Assembly: GCA_030649945.1 (NCBI GenBank)
Contig: JAUSFE010000140.1
Location: 23,619 to 87,618, forward strand
Length of the DNA: 64,000 nt
Direction: 5' to 3'
DNA from: Dehalococcoidia bacterium
Lineage (GTDB): Bacteria > Chloroflexota > Dehalococcoidia > SM23-28-2 > RBG-16-64-32
Both the position numbers and the translations under genes were made by a program. Every line of letters starts with the position of its first letter. Within the stretch, counting starts at the first letter, position 1. The notes under the pieces were generated by a model, which did no database searches, had not been told where the DNA came from, and saw nothing but the letters and a program-made list of their open reading frames with translations. Positions 1-10,083 of this stretch are shown here, piece by piece.

Positions 1-222
1 GTGGCCCGGAGAACCCTCCTTCACGCATCAACCATGCGGCTGATGTGTTTGCCCGGAGTAGCTCTTATTATCAGCGGTCTGCTTTGAGTGTCAAGACAGC
101 CGGCGCACCCTCGAAGGTGTGGCGGCCGGCGGGACGGACCGCCGCCTTCCCTTGCGACGTGTGAAATCGGTACGATAGAATCCGCAGGTAGCCCCACACA
201 CCTGAAGAGAGGTAGCCCCTTC

Positions 223-2280
223 ATGAAAGATTACCCGGCAGACAGGATCCGCAACGTTGCGCTCGCCGGCCACAGCGGCACAGGCAAGACCTCCCTCGCC
301 GAAGCCCTCCTCTTCGCTGCGGGCGCCACCAGCCGGCTGGGGAAGGTTGAAGAGGGCACCACCGCCAGTGACTGGGACCCGGACGAACAGAAGCGGCAGT
401 TCAGCCTCAATCTCTCCATCCTCCCCCTGGAGTGGAGCGGGCACAAAGTGAACGTCCTGGACACGCCCGGCTACATGGACTTCATGGGCGAGGTGAAGTG
501 CGGCCTGCGGGCGGCGGAGCTGGCCCTGATCACCGTTGACGCCGCCTCCGGCATCCAGGTAGGCACGGAGTTCGCCTGGCGCTTCGCTGATGAGCTGGAG
601 CTGCCGCGCGCCGTCTTCGTCAACCGCATGGACCGCGAGAACGCGGACTTCAACGCGACGCTTGCCCACATGCAGGACATGTGGGGCAAGAAGTGCCTGG
701 CGCTCCAGATCCCCATCGGCTCGCAGCAGTCGTTCGAGGGAGTGGTGGACGTGCTGACGATGAAGGCCTACATGGGCGAGAAGGCCGAAGAGCAGGACAT
801 CCCGCCAGACCTCGCCGGCGCGGCCGAATCCCTGCGCGAGAAGCTCATTGAGGCCGCGGCCGAGACCGATGACGCCCTCATCACCAAGTACCTGGAGGGC
901 CAGGACCTGAGCGCGGAGGAGCTGGCCCGGGGCGTGCGCGCGGGGGTCGTCTCCGGCAGCATCGTGCCCGTGCTGGCCGGCTCGGCCGCCAGGCTCGTCG
1001 GCGTGCGCCGTCTCCTGGACTCCATCGCGGCGCTCTTCCCGGCGCCCACGGACCGGCCGCTGCGCCTGGACGGCAAGGAGTTCAGGGCCGACGCTTCGCA
1101 ACCCGTCGTCGCGCTCGTCTTCAAGACCGCGGCGGACCCCTACGTGGGCCGGCTCACGTACTTCCGGGTGTTCTCCGGCACGCTGAAGTCTGACTCCCAG
1201 GCCTGGAACGCCAATAAACAGGCCGCCGAGCGCATCGGCGCCGTTTACCACGTCGCCGGGAAGACCCAGGAGCAGGTGCCGCAGGTGTCGGCCGGCGATA
1301 TCGGCGCCGTCGCCAAGCTGGCCGAGACACACACCGGCGATACTCTCTGTGCCCGCGAGAGCGCCGTCACGCTGCCGGCCATCTCCTTCCCCAGCCCGTC
1401 CTTCAGCGCCGCCATCTCTCCCCGGACCAAGGCGGACCTGGACAAGATGGGCACGGCCCTCCACCGCATCGTGGAGGAGGACCCCAGCCTGCGCCTGGAG
1501 CGCCACGCGGACACCGGCGAGATGATCCTCTCCGGCCTGGGGGAGTCGCACGTGGAGGTGGCGCTGGAGAAGATCCGCCGCAAGTTCGGCGTGGACCTGG
1601 AGATGTCACTGCCGAAGGTGCCCTACCGTGAAACGGTCCGCGGGAAGGCCCAGGCGGAGTACACGCACAGGAAGCAGACGGGCGGCCACGGCCAGTTCGC
1701 GCGGGTGGCGCTGGAGGTGGAGTCGCTGCCCCGCGGCTCCGGCGTGGAGTTCCAGGACCGCATCGTGGGCGGCACCGTCCCCAGGCAGTACATCGGCTCC
1801 GTCGAAAAAGGCGTGACGGAGGCCAGCCATGAAGGCGTCCTCGCCCACTACCCCATGGTGGACGTGCGCATCACGCTCTACGACGGCAAGGAGCACCCGG
1901 TGGACTCATCGGACATCGCCTTCAAGATCGCGGCGTCCATGGCGCTCAAGAAGGGCACCGAGGACGCCCAGCCCATCATCCTGGAGCCCATCGTGAACAT
2001 GCGCATCACGGTCCCGGAGGCCAACACCGGCGACGTGATCAGCGACCTGAACGTCAAGCGCGCCCGCGTCCTGGGCATGACGCCGCAGGGAACGATGACG
2101 ACGATCGACGCGCAGGCGCCGCTGGCAGAGGTCCAGCGCTACTCCGCGGACATGCGTTCCATCACCCAGGGCCGCGGCTTCTTCACGCTGGAGTTCTCGC
2201 ACTACGAAGAGGTGCCCTCCCATCTGGCGCAGAAGATCATCGACTCCGCCCAGAAGCAGCGCGAGGCGGCGCGGGCCTAG
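223..2280 (+). CDS. Elongation factor G-like GTPase
   Basis: MKDYPADRIRNVALAGHSGTGKTSLAEALL start; P-loop GHSGTGKT, DTPGYMDF, NRMD motifs and EF-G C-terminal domains; ATG at 223 preferred over the upstream ORF start. Confidence 0.93.
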   Translation: MKDYPADRIRNVALAGHSGTGKTSLAEALLFAAGATSRLGKVEEGTTASDWDPDEQKRQFSLNLSILPLEWSGHKVNVLDTPGYMDFMGEVKCGLRAAELALITVDAASGIQVGTEFAWRFADELELPRAVFVNRMDRENADFNATLAHMQDMWGKKCLALQIPIGSQQSFEGVVDVLTMKAYMGEKAEEQDIPPDLAGAAESLREKLIEAAAETDDALITKYLEGQDLSAEELARGVRAGVVSGSIVPVLAGSAARLVGVRRLLDSIAALFPAPTDRPLRLDGKEFRADASQPVVALVFKTAADPYVGRLTYFRVFSGTLKSDSQAWNANKQAAERIGAVYHVAGKTQEQVPQVSAGDIGAVAKLAETHTGDTLCARESAVTLPAISFPSPSFSAAISPRTKADLDKMGTALHRIVEEDPSLRLERHADTGEMILSGLGESHVEVALEKIRRKFGVDLEMSLPKVPYRETVRGKAQAEYTHRKQTGGHGQFARVALEVESLPRGSGVEFQDRIVGGTVPRQYIGSVEKGVTEASHEGVLAHYPMVDVRITLYDGKEHPVDSSDIAFKIAASMALKKGTEDAQPIILEPIVNMRITVPEANTGDVISDLNVKRARVLGMTPQGTMTTIDAQAPLAEVQRYSADMRSITQGRGFFTLEFSHYEEVPSHLAQKIIDSAQKQREAARA

Positions 2281-2403
2281 AGGTCACTTGACGATTCCGG
2301 CGGGCCTACGGAGAAGAGGCCTGCCGGGCCACAGGGAGGGATCCCTGCGGGCCACATCCGTGATGCTCATCGCAGCGGGATCACCGGAAGGGGCCCGGCG
2401 CGG

Positions 2404-2997
2404 CTAGTAAGGCTCCACGACGAACCCGTCGCAGGCGATGAAACCGCCGTCTATCTCCCAGACGACCGTATGGACCCCGGCGGAGAGCGGGGCGCCTCCG
2501 GTGAAGTTCTCGGGATAGAGGAGATAGCCCCAGGCATCGGCGCTTACGGACGTGGCCCCGGTAAAGGAGGTGCCGTCCGGGGCGATAACCCGGGCGCCGG
2601 CGTAGTAGTTCTCGTCCGCGGCGCCGAACTTGTTGCGCAGGCCAAGCTCCACCACCTCCGCCGGGCGCACCGGACCCGGCTGGCCCCTGGGCGCCGACAC
2701 CTGCCACTCCCGGTCGATGGCCGGCGCGGGCATACCGGGGCAGGTGAACGAGGCGGGGTCGTAGACGAGCCGCTGTCCGGGAGAGGCAGTTGGCTCCTGC
2801 GGCGGAGAGGTGGGCGAAGGCGCTTCCGGGCGCGAGGGTGCCGCCGTTGCCGCCGGACGTTCCGTGGCCTGCGCGGTGACGGTGGACGCCGGTCCCTGCC
2901 CGTCGTCGCCGCAGGCGGCGGCCAGCAGCGCGAGCGCCGAGAGGGCAACCGGGAGGGTCCGCCAGGAGAGACCGGGAACGCTGCGCAGGCGCGCCAT
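2404..2997 (-). CDS. Hypothetical lipoprotein
   Basis: Signal peptide with lipobox LALLAAAC; ATG lies inside the 46-bp direct repeat. Confidence 0.65.
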   Translation of the reverse strand: MARLRSVPGLSWRTLPVALSALALLAAACGDDGQGPASTVTAQATERPAATAAPSRPEAPSPTSPPQEPTASPGQRLVYDPASFTCPGMPAPAIDREWQVSAPRGQPGPVRPAEVVELGLRNKFGAADENYYAGARVIAPDGTSFTGATSVSADAWGYLLYPENFTGGAPLSAGVHTVVWEIDGGFIACDGFVVEPY

Positions 2998-3040
2998 CAC
3001 TCCCGCGCGATGATGTCCGCGTCCACAATCTTCCACGCGG

Positions 3041-3306
3041 CTACAGTGTCGCGAGCAACTGGTCATAGTCAGCGTGCGTGCCGATCCAAAACCATATCAG
3101 CACATCGTCCTCGCGTACGGCCAGTGCGCGGTGCGTGAGACCGATGCGAGCCGAGTAGATCGGCCTGCGGGGTGCACTTGTTTGAACCTCAGGCTCGGGT
3201 GCGCAGGGTCGCGCAGGAGAGTGCGATATGCCTGCCGGGCTCGGACCTGCGCTTGTTCGGGCAGCGCCGCGAATGCCTTGCGGAAGCGATGGGTAGTGTT
3301 CTTCAA
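3041..3306 (-). pseudogene. RelE/ParE-like toxin, apparently frameshifted at a C run (~3168-3172)
   Basis: N-terminal part MKNTTHRFRKAFAALPEQAQVRARQAYRTLLRDPAHPSLRFKQVH in one frame, C-terminal part PIYSARIGLTHRALAVREDDVLIWFWIGTHADYDQLL in the next frame. Confidence 0.7.
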
Positions 3307-3521
3307 AGCGCATCCGGATCGAGAGGCTCGGTACCTCCTTCTCGATACTCGGCCAGCGCTTCATCAGCGAGACGATCGAGGGCCGGCAGCGACTCTGCAA
3401 GTGCCGCCCGCCACCGTTTGTCCGCGGCCAGCTCTTCCAAGATGACAGCCGCGAGCTGCTCTTGATCGGGTTCGGGCAGCCGTGAGGCGGCTTCGAATGC
3501 TTGCTTGAGGGCGTTGTTCAT
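3303..3521 (-). CDS. Antitoxin-like small protein paired with the RelE/ParE-like toxin
   Basis: MNNALKQAFEAASRLPEPDQEQLAAVILEELAADKRW...; overlaps the toxin start. Confidence 0.65.
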   Translation of the reverse strand: MNNALKQAFEAASRLPEPDQEQLAAVILEELAADKRWRAALAESLPALDRLADEALAEYREGGTEPLDPDAL

Positions 3522-3592
3522 GCGGTCGTACTCCTCGGTACCCTTCGATGATAAACGAAGGGGCACCGGGGTAGCCAGTGCTGACGGCGCCA

Positions 3593-3898
3593 TCACTCCC
3601 GCGCGATGATGTCCGCGTCCACAATCTTCCACTCCGCGCCCAGCTTCGACCAGCGGGCGCGGACGGTGAAGGACTCCGGCCCCAGGTACTTCACGTCATA
3701 GACGTGATCGCCGCCTTCGGAGGACTGGCCGGTGACCTCATAGCCGTGGATCTGGATGGCAGTGCCGCCGCCGGCCGCCGCCTGCAGCTTCAGCATCGCC
3801 TCGGGCATCAGGTCGTTCATGATCTGCGCAATGTCCATGCTCACTATCGCCTTCGCGTGGCGATGCACAGCCGCATCGATGCCGTCGTCCTGGGTCAT
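3593..3898 (-). CDS. NTF2-like/SnoaL-type hypothetical protein
   Basis: MTQDDGIDAAVHRHAKAIVSMDIAQIMNDLMPEAM...EWKIVDADIIARE; small alpha+beta protein. Confidence 0.55.
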   Translation of the reverse strand: MTQDDGIDAAVHRHAKAIVSMDIAQIMNDLMPEAMLKLQAAAGGGTAIQIHGYEVTGQSSEGGDHVYDVKYLGPESFTVRARWSKLGAEWKIVDADIIARE

Positions 3899-3975
3899 TG
3901 GCGCTTCTCCTCCCGCAACTTGTGGCAGTGCGAATACTAGGGAGCCGCAGGAGCGCGTGTCAACGCCTCGCGCCG

Positions 3976-5256
3976 TCACTGCGCCCGCGCCGCCTCTCCC
4001 AGCTTCTTCAGCGTCCCGTCGGCCCGCACCTGCACCGGCTGCAGCGCCTGGATAGAGAGGTGGTCCTGCGGGCCGAGATCGACCTCAATACCGGCCGCGA
4101 GCAGAGACGGCCGGAAGCCCTGGATCAACTCGGCGGCCCTCAGCACGCCCCCGCGCGAGAGGTTATCGCACGAGCGCTTCAGGGTCTCCACGGCCAGCTC
4201 GCCCAGCGACTGCGCGTACACGCTCAGGCTGCTCACCGGCGGCCCGTCATACGTCCCCATGATGCGCTGGTGTTCACGCATGGCCGGGTCTTCCACGTCC
4301 TCGATGGCGCTGAGGAGATAGGCCGTGGAGAGCGTGCCCTCCAGCTCCTTGAACCCGGCCTCCAGCTGCGCCGGCGAGTTCCCCCCCGCCAGCGCGGCCG
4401 CCACCGAGGCCGGCGCGTTGACGTAGCTCATGGCGAACTGTGGCCTGTAGCCTTTGCTGTGGGACTCGAAGATCGCCCTCGCCGTGAACTCCGGGATCGT
4501 GGCCAGGAAGACCACTTCCACCCCGTCCTGCTGCATGCTCAGCAACTGCGGCCCGATGTCCGGCTCCAGCGGATCGTACGGCTGCTCGGAGACCAGCAGC
4601 GCCGGGTCGGCAAGAGCGCCCTTGAGGCCGCTCAGGTAGTCCTGGCCGAAGGCATCGTTCTCGTAGAGGATGCCGATCGTCTTGCCCGGGAAGTTCTGGC
4701 TCACGTATCTCGCCTGGACCCTGGCGTCCGTCGTGTAGTCCGGGATATAGCCAATGGTCCAGGGCCACTTCTGGACGTCGCCCCAGCCGGACCAGCCGGT
4801 CGAAAGGAACAGGTCCGGGACGCCGTCCGCCGTATTGCCGTCGCCGTTGGGGTCGTTCAGGTAGGGCGCTACCTGCTGGTGGTTCGTCGTGTTGAAGGCG
4901 CCGAGTACCGCCAGCACCTGGTCCTGCTCTACCAGCTTCTTCGTCTTCTCCAGGGCCAGCGCCGCGCTGTACTGATCATCCTCTACCACCGGCGCGATCT
5001 CCCGCCCGCAGACGCCGCCGTCCTCCTGGTTCACCTTCGCGAAGTACGCCTGCAGCGCCTTGGTCACCGCCCCGTACGGCGTCTTCCCCACGCCCGCCAG
5101 GTCGTTCGTCATGCCCAGCCGTATCTCGCCCGCCGACGATGCGCTGACGCTGGGGCTGGCCGGCGCGCCGTCATCTCCTGATCCGCAGGCGCCGGCCAGA
5201 ACGAGCACCGCGGCCACTACCAGGGCGAGGGACGCGGAATGACGCCTCAATCTCAA
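3976..5256 (-). CDS. ABC transporter substrate-binding lipoprotein (branched-chain amino acid/LivJ type)
   Basis: Lipobox VLAGAC; periplasmic binding protein pattern (IRLGMTNDLAG..., GKTIGILYENDAFGQDYLSGLK). Confidence 0.85.
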   Translation of the reverse strand: MRLRRHSASLALVVAAVLVLAGACGSGDDGAPASPSVSASSAGEIRLGMTNDLAGVGKTPYGAVTKALQAYFAKVNQEDGGVCGREIAPVVEDDQYSAALALEKTKKLVEQDQVLAVLGAFNTTNHQQVAPYLNDPNGDGNTADGVPDLFLSTGWSGWGDVQKWPWTIGYIPDYTTDARVQARYVSQNFPGKTIGILYENDAFGQDYLSGLKGALADPALLVSEQPYDPLEPDIGPQLLSMQQDGVEVVFLATIPEFTARAIFESHSKGYRPQFAMSYVNAPASVAAALAGGNSPAQLEAGFKELEGTLSTAYLLSAIEDVEDPAMREHQRIMGTYDGPPVSSLSVYAQSLGELAVETLKRSCDNLSRGGVLRAAELIQGFRPSLLAAGIEVDLGPQDHLSIQALQPVQVRADGTLKKLGEAARAQ

Positions 5257-5412
5257 CTCCTCTGAAATGCTATCCCGTCGCCATCCGCAGGTTCAAGTCA
5301 GCATGTTCTCAGTGACCGCGCGCCGCTTGCCCGCGGTGAAGGCAGCCCTTAGGATTAGCAGCGGCATTATTCGCTACGCTTTTCACCCAGGCCACATCCC
5401 AAGGAGGACGCC

Positions 5413-6165
5413 TTGCAACGCACCGAGGCCCTGACACTGGCAGATGCCGTATTTCCGCGGATCCAGGCGGACAGCAAGATCGCGGCATTGGCTCGCGACC
5501 TGGCGCTCATGGTGGGCTTCGCGGGCTTCGTCGCGCTGTGCGCCCAGATGGCCGTGCAGCTGCCGTGGACAACAGTGCCGATTACCGGCCAGACCTTCGC
5601 GGCCCTGGTGACAGGCGGCGCTCTGGGGGCCTGGCGGGGCGCCGGCTCCCTCTCCATCTACATGCTCATGGGGATGATCGGCATTCCGGTACTGGCGCCG
5701 GTCAACCCGGGCATCTCCGGCAGCTGGGACGTCCACTTCATCCTGCCCTGGAACGGCTCCAATGCCCTGCCGTGGGACATCTCCAGCGGCGGCTACATTG
5801 TGGGCTTTATCCTGGCGGCTGCACTGGTCGGGTACCTGGCAGAGCGGCAATGGGACCGCAAGCCCTGGGTGCACCTGGGCATGTTCTTGGGCAATGTCCT
5901 GATCTATGTCCCCGGGATACTCTGGCTCGCCTATCTCATCGGGAGTGGCTGGGAGCACCCGGTGGCCCAGAAGCCGCTGGGGGACCTGATCGCCGGGTCC
6001 GGCACTTGGGACAAGGCGCTGAAGGGCGGGCTCTACCCCTTTATCGTGGGGGACCTGATGAAGCTGTTCCTGGCTTCGCTCACCCTGCCCGCCGCCTGGG
6101 GTCTGGTGGCCAGGTTCAGGGACCGGGCTGAGACGCCGCCCTCGGCGACCAGCCGCCAGACCTAG
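5413..6165 (+). CDS. bioY: BioY-family biotin transporter S component
   Basis: TTG start after AAGGAGG; LPWTTVPITGQTFAALVTGGALGAWRG and several TM segments. Confidence 0.85.
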   Translation: MQRTEALTLADAVFPRIQADSKIAALARDLALMVGFAGFVALCAQMAVQLPWTTVPITGQTFAALVTGGALGAWRGAGSLSIYMLMGMIGIPVLAPVNPGISGSWDVHFILPWNGSNALPWDISSGGYIVGFILAAALVGYLAERQWDRKPWVHLGMFLGNVLIYVPGILWLAYLIGSGWEHPVAQKPLGDLIAGSGTWDKALKGGLYPFIVGDLMKLFLASLTLPAAWGLVARFRDRAETPPSATSRQT

Positions 6166-6536
6166 CGGTGGCGCAGTACCCTCATCAGGCGCGCGGCCAG
6201 CCGTGAGAGGATGCCCGGGCGGTGCTCTCCATCCGCCCACAGCCGTTCGGCGTGGACGATCATCCACCGGTCGCCCTCCTTGTGCCAGCGGTTGCGCACC
6301 ACGAACGCTTGGTCCCGCACGAAGTAGCGCACGCTGACGGTGAAGTCCGCCCCGCGCGCCTCCGGCGAGTCGATCTCGTAGCGCGACACCCGCGGCGGCA
6401 CACCGGAGAACGAGCCGCGCAGCGAATCGATGGCCTGCGGCGTCAGGTACTTCGCGTAGCCCTGCACGTTCCTCTGCACGCGGGCCTGCGCCTGGTCGTT
6501 CACGGCGGCGAGGAGGTCTTCCGGCAGATCGGGCAT
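6162..6536 (-). CDS. NTF2-like hypothetical protein
   Basis: MPDLPEDLLAAVNDQAQARVQRNVQGYAKYLTPQAIDSLRG...; resembles the 3593-3898 type. Confidence 0.5.
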   Translation of the reverse strand: MPDLPEDLLAAVNDQAQARVQRNVQGYAKYLTPQAIDSLRGSFSGVPPRVSRYEIDSPEARGADFTVSVRYFVRDQAFVVRNRWHKEGDRWMIVHAERLWADGEHRPGILSRLAARLMRVLRHR

Positions 6537-6587
6537 TTGCAGACAAGCTTATGCGCGAACCGGCCGTCGGGCAACAATCTGCCTGTG

Positions 6588-6822
6588 TGTCATTCTGCGG
6601 GGCGACCACTGCCGCAGCGGGCGACAACCACTTCCCCGCAGAATCTGGGGCGGGGCTGGAACCCGTTCGGCAGTCAGTGCCCCCCGTCGCGAGCCGGTCG
6701 CATTGCTCGAACCCATCTGCGCACGCGTCGCCGTGCCCGCCGCGCGGATGGCCGGCCCCGCCCCAGATTCCGCGCGGACTCCCCTGTCGCCCGCTGCCTG
6801 CGTCTTGCCGCGCGGAATGACG
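6588..6822. repeat. MITE-like element, family E
   Basis: Outer inverted ends TGTCATTCTGCGGGG / CCGCGCGGAATGACG; inner inverted copies CAGAATCTGGGGCGGGG / CCCCGCCCCAGATTC. Confidence 0.65.
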
Positions 6823-6855
6823 GATGTTCCATCACGCAGCGCATGCGTTAATCCG

Positions 6856-8088
6856 TTACGCATCCGTTGACAGGTCCGCGTCCACGATGCGCAGGAAGCG
6901 GTGCTTGCCGACACGGATGACGCTGCCCCGGCGCAGCGCCGGCTGCAGCTCGGTCGTCCTGATGCCATCTACCTCGATCGCCCCCTGTGCCGCCAGCCGC
7001 CGCACTTGTGACCGGCTCTTCACCACACCCGCAGACACCAGCAGTTCCGTGAAGTCCACCGTAGCCGATTCGTTCTGGAACCTCACCGGCACCTCCTGGG
7101 CGTCCTCCGGCAGCTCCCGCCGGCGAAACGTGCGCACGAACTCCGCCTCCGCGCCCTCTGCCTCCGCCCGCCTGTGGAACTGCGCCACGATCTCCCGCGC
7201 CAAGCGCATCTTCTGCTCCATGGGGTCCGTGCGCTCCGCCATGGACCGGCGGATCTCCGCCACCTCGCCGTCCGCCACGTCCGTGAGCAGCTCGAAGTAG
7301 TCGCCGACGAGCGTGTCCGGGATCGACATCACCTTCCCGTACATCTCCGGCGGCGGGTCCTCCACGGCGATGTAGTTGCCGAGGCTCTTGCTCATCTTCA
7401 CCTTGCCGTCCGTGCCCACGAGCAGCGGCACGGTGAAGACGGCCTGCGGCTTCTGGTCAAAGTGGCCCTGCAGCTCGCGCCCCACCAGCAGGTTGAACGT
7501 CTGGTCCGTACCGCCAAACTCGATGTCCGCCCGCACCGCCACGGAGTCGTAGCCCTGCAGCAGCGGGTAGAGGAACTCGTGCACGCCGATGGGCTTCTGC
7601 GCGGCGAAGCGCTGCGCGAAGTCCTCCCGCTCCAGCATCTGCGCCACCGTGAACTTCGCCGCCAGCCGCACCACCTCCGCCAGCGTGAAGGCGCCGAACC
7701 ATTCGCTCTGCCAGCGCACCTCCGTCCGCTCGCGCTCCACGATCTTGAAGAACTGGCGCAGGTACGTCTCCGCGTTCGCCTTCACCTCTTCGGCGGTCAG
7801 CATCGGCCGGGTCTTCGACTGGCCCGACGGGTCGCCGATCTGCGCCGTCCCGTCGCCGACGATGATGACGACGGTGTGGCCCAGCTCCTGCAACTGGCGC
7901 AGCTTGCGCAGGCCCACGGCGTGCCCCAGCGTCAGGTCCGGCGCGCTGGGATCGAACCCCATCTTCAGGCGCAGGGACCGGCCGGATCTCAGCGCCGCCA
8001 GCACCTCCCGCTGCGGGATGATCTCCGCCACGGCGCGCGTGGTGATCCAGCGCAGCTCTGCCGCCGTGGGGATGCGGGCGTCAGTCAT
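6856..8088 (-). CDS. tyrS: Tyrosyl-tRNA synthetase
   Basis: MGFDPSAPDLTLGHAVGLRKLRQLQELGH, KMSKS, C-terminal S4 domain. Confidence 0.95.
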   Translation of the reverse strand: MTDARIPTAAELRWITTRAVAEIIPQREVLAALRSGRSLRLKMGFDPSAPDLTLGHAVGLRKLRQLQELGHTVVIIVGDGTAQIGDPSGQSKTRPMLTAEEVKANAETYLRQFFKIVERERTEVRWQSEWFGAFTLAEVVRLAAKFTVAQMLEREDFAQRFAAQKPIGVHEFLYPLLQGYDSVAVRADIEFGGTDQTFNLLVGRELQGHFDQKPQAVFTVPLLVGTDGKVKMSKSLGNYIAVEDPPPEMYGKVMSIPDTLVGDYFELLTDVADGEVAEIRRSMAERTDPMEQKMRLAREIVAQFHRRAEAEGAEAEFVRTFRRRELPEDAQEVPVRFQNESATVDFTELLVSAGVVKSRSQVRRLAAQGAIEVDGIRTTELQPALRRGSVIRVGKHRFLRIVDADLSTDA

Positions 8089-8143
8089 GGCAACGGGAAC
8101 CGGGCTCCAACTTCCAACCTCCAACCTCGAGCGATCCCGTCTC

Positions 8144-9091
8144 TCATCTCGCCGCCCCTTCCAGCCGGAACCACTCCCGCGTGTCCTCGATGTCGCGCTG
8201 CATCTGCGCCACGAGATCGTCCACGTTCCCGAACCTCAGCTCGCCCCGCAGCCGGTGCAGCAGGTCAATGCGCAGCTCCTCGCCGTAGATGTCCCCGTCG
8301 AAGTCCAGGATGTACGCCTCCACCGTCGGCCGCGCCTCCACCTCGAACGTCGGCCGGACGCCGATGCTCGTGCAGGACTGGTACGCGCTCTCGTGGACGT
8401 ATGCGCGAGTGACGTAGATGCCGTAGGCCGGCAGCGCCCGGTCCAGCCCCAGGGCGATATTGGCCGTGGGGAAGCCCAGGTCCCGGCCCCGCCTCTCGCC
8501 CGTGACCACTGGGCCGCGCAGCGAGAAGGGCCGTCCCAGCAGGCGCTCCACGCGCTCAATCTCACCGCCGGCCAGCGCCTGACGAACCGCGCTGGACCCC
8601 ACCTTCTCGCCGTCCTCCGCTAGCAGGGCGGCGACCTCCACCCGGAAGCCCAGTTGCTCCCCCACGCCGCGCATGACGTCGATCGTGCCGGCGCGGTTGC
8701 GCCCCAGCGCGAAGTCCGGCCCCACCACCAGCAGGCGCATCTCCAGCTCCTCCACCACCAGCGCCAGGAAGTCCCGCGGCGATAGCTGCGCCAGCTCCGA
8801 GGTGAAGGCCAGCACGGCCACGGCGTCCAGGCCCAGCGCCTGCAGCAGCTCCACGCGCTCCTCCAGCGAAGTGATGTAGCTGACGGCGGTGCCCGGCCAG
8901 AGGACCGCGCGCGGATGCGGGTTGAAGGTGATGGCGACCGGCGCCAGCCCCTCCTGCCGCGCCCGCTCCAGCAGCAGGCCCGCCAGGTGCTGGTGGCCCC
9001 GGTGCACGCCGTCGAAGACGCCGATGGTGACGGCGGAAGGCCGCCCCGGCGCGACGCGGCCAAGCTCCCGCCGGGCCAGCGATACGGTCAT
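8144..9091 (-). CDS. ribF: Bifunctional riboflavin kinase/FAD synthetase
   Basis: TIGVFDGVHRGHQHL, FNPHPRAVLWP, GRPFSLRGPVVTGERRGRDLGFPTANI. Confidence 0.95.
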   Translation of the reverse strand: MTVSLARRELGRVAPGRPSAVTIGVFDGVHRGHQHLAGLLLERARQEGLAPVAITFNPHPRAVLWPGTAVSYITSLEERVELLQALGLDAVAVLAFTSELAQLSPRDFLALVVEELEMRLLVVGPDFALGRNRAGTIDVMRGVGEQLGFRVEVAALLAEDGEKVGSSAVRQALAGGEIERVERLLGRPFSLRGPVVTGERRGRDLGFPTANIALGLDRALPAYGIYVTRAYVHESAYQSCTSIGVRPTFEVEARPTVEAYILDFDGDIYGEELRIDLLHRLRGELRFGNVDDLVAQMQRDIEDTREWFRLEGAAR

Positions 9092-10083
9092 CGCCGGGCC
9101 GCCCCTGCCAGGGCGCGCAGGTTGCCCTCGGGCACGGCCGGGTCGATGGAGCAGCCCGGGGCCAACAAGAGGCGCCGCCCGCCGGCCTCAGCGATCGCCG
9201 CCCGCGCCTCCGCCTCCACCAGCGCCGGGTCGTTCCCGCCCATCGCGCCTTCATGCGAGACGCCACCCATGACCGCACGCTCCGTGCGCTCCAGCGCCTC
9301 GGCCAGCGATGGGTTGCCCGGCGCCCGCGCGTCCCAGTGGAAGGCCGCCACGGGGTAGTCCAGCAGGCGCAGCAGGTGGTTGTTGGCGCGGCAGACGTGG
9401 AAGACGTTGAAGGGCGCGCCGGCCGCCGCTGCCAGCACCCGCAGGTCAAACGGGCGCGCGAAGCGGTCGTAATCCCCCGGCGTGATGTTGTCGGCGGAGC
9501 CCCACTCCACGGTCGCGAAGAAGATGCCGGCGGCGCCCGCGTCCAGGCACGCCCGCGCGTAGGCGGCCAGCGTCTGCGTCACCGCCTCCAGCCCGGCCAG
9601 CAGCTCGTCCGGGTTCTCGCGCATCAGCCGCTGCACGAACTTGGCGGACCCGGCCGTGCGGCTGATGACGGCCAGCGGCGAAAAGACGGTCTGGATGAAG
9701 GGCGCCTCCCCGCGCAACTCCCGGGCGATCAGCCGCAGGGCCTCCAGTTGCTCGCCGTACGCCCCCTGCGTCGCATCCAGCGGCCGCAGGCGCCGCACGT
9801 CCTCCGCGCTGCCCACGCCCGGCTGCAGCAGGTCGGGCTGGCGGTGCTCATGACTCTGAAAGCGCGCCCCGTAGTCCTCTGCGTAGTAGCTGGCGCGGGG
9901 GTTCACCTTGATGTAGTCCCAGTCGTACCGGCGGTACGCCTCCAGCGTGGCCGCCGCCAGTCCCTGGGGCGACCATTCGCGGGCGAAGTCGTGCCACCAG
10001 GCGGACACCGGCACGCGGTCTCCGCCTGAGGCGGACTCGCCCCTCAGCGCGGCGAAAACGCGGTCGCTTTTCGTCACCCCCAT
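9088..10083 (-). CDS. Uroporphyrinogen decarboxylase (URO-D) family protein
   Basis: URO-D-like architecture: RVPVSAWWHDF..., FNVFHVCRANNHLLRLLDYPV, LLLAPGCSIDPAVPEGNLRAL. Confidence 0.75.
   Translation of the reverse strand: MGVTKSDRVFAALRGESASGGDRVPVSAWWHDFAREWSPQGLAAATLEAYRRYDWDYIKVNPRASYYAEDYGARFQSHEHRQPDLLQPGVGSAEDVRRLRPLDATQGAYGEQLEALRLIARELRGEAPFIQTVFSPLAVISRTAGSAKFVQRLMRENPDELLAGLEAVTQTLAAYARACLDAGAAGIFFATVEWGSADNITPGDYDRFARPFDLRVLAAAAGAPFNVFHVCRANNHLLRLLDYPVAAFHWDARAPGNPSLAEALERTERAVMGGVSHEGAMGGNDPALVEAEARAAIAEAGGRRLLLAPGCSIDPAVPEGNLRALAGAARR

Noticed and set aside
3898-5181. 427-aa plus-strand ORF
   Set aside because: Antisense to the LivJ-type binding protein
5257-5412. Riboswitch upstream of bioY
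   Set aside because: No recognisable conserved aptamer core or terminator could be seen by eye
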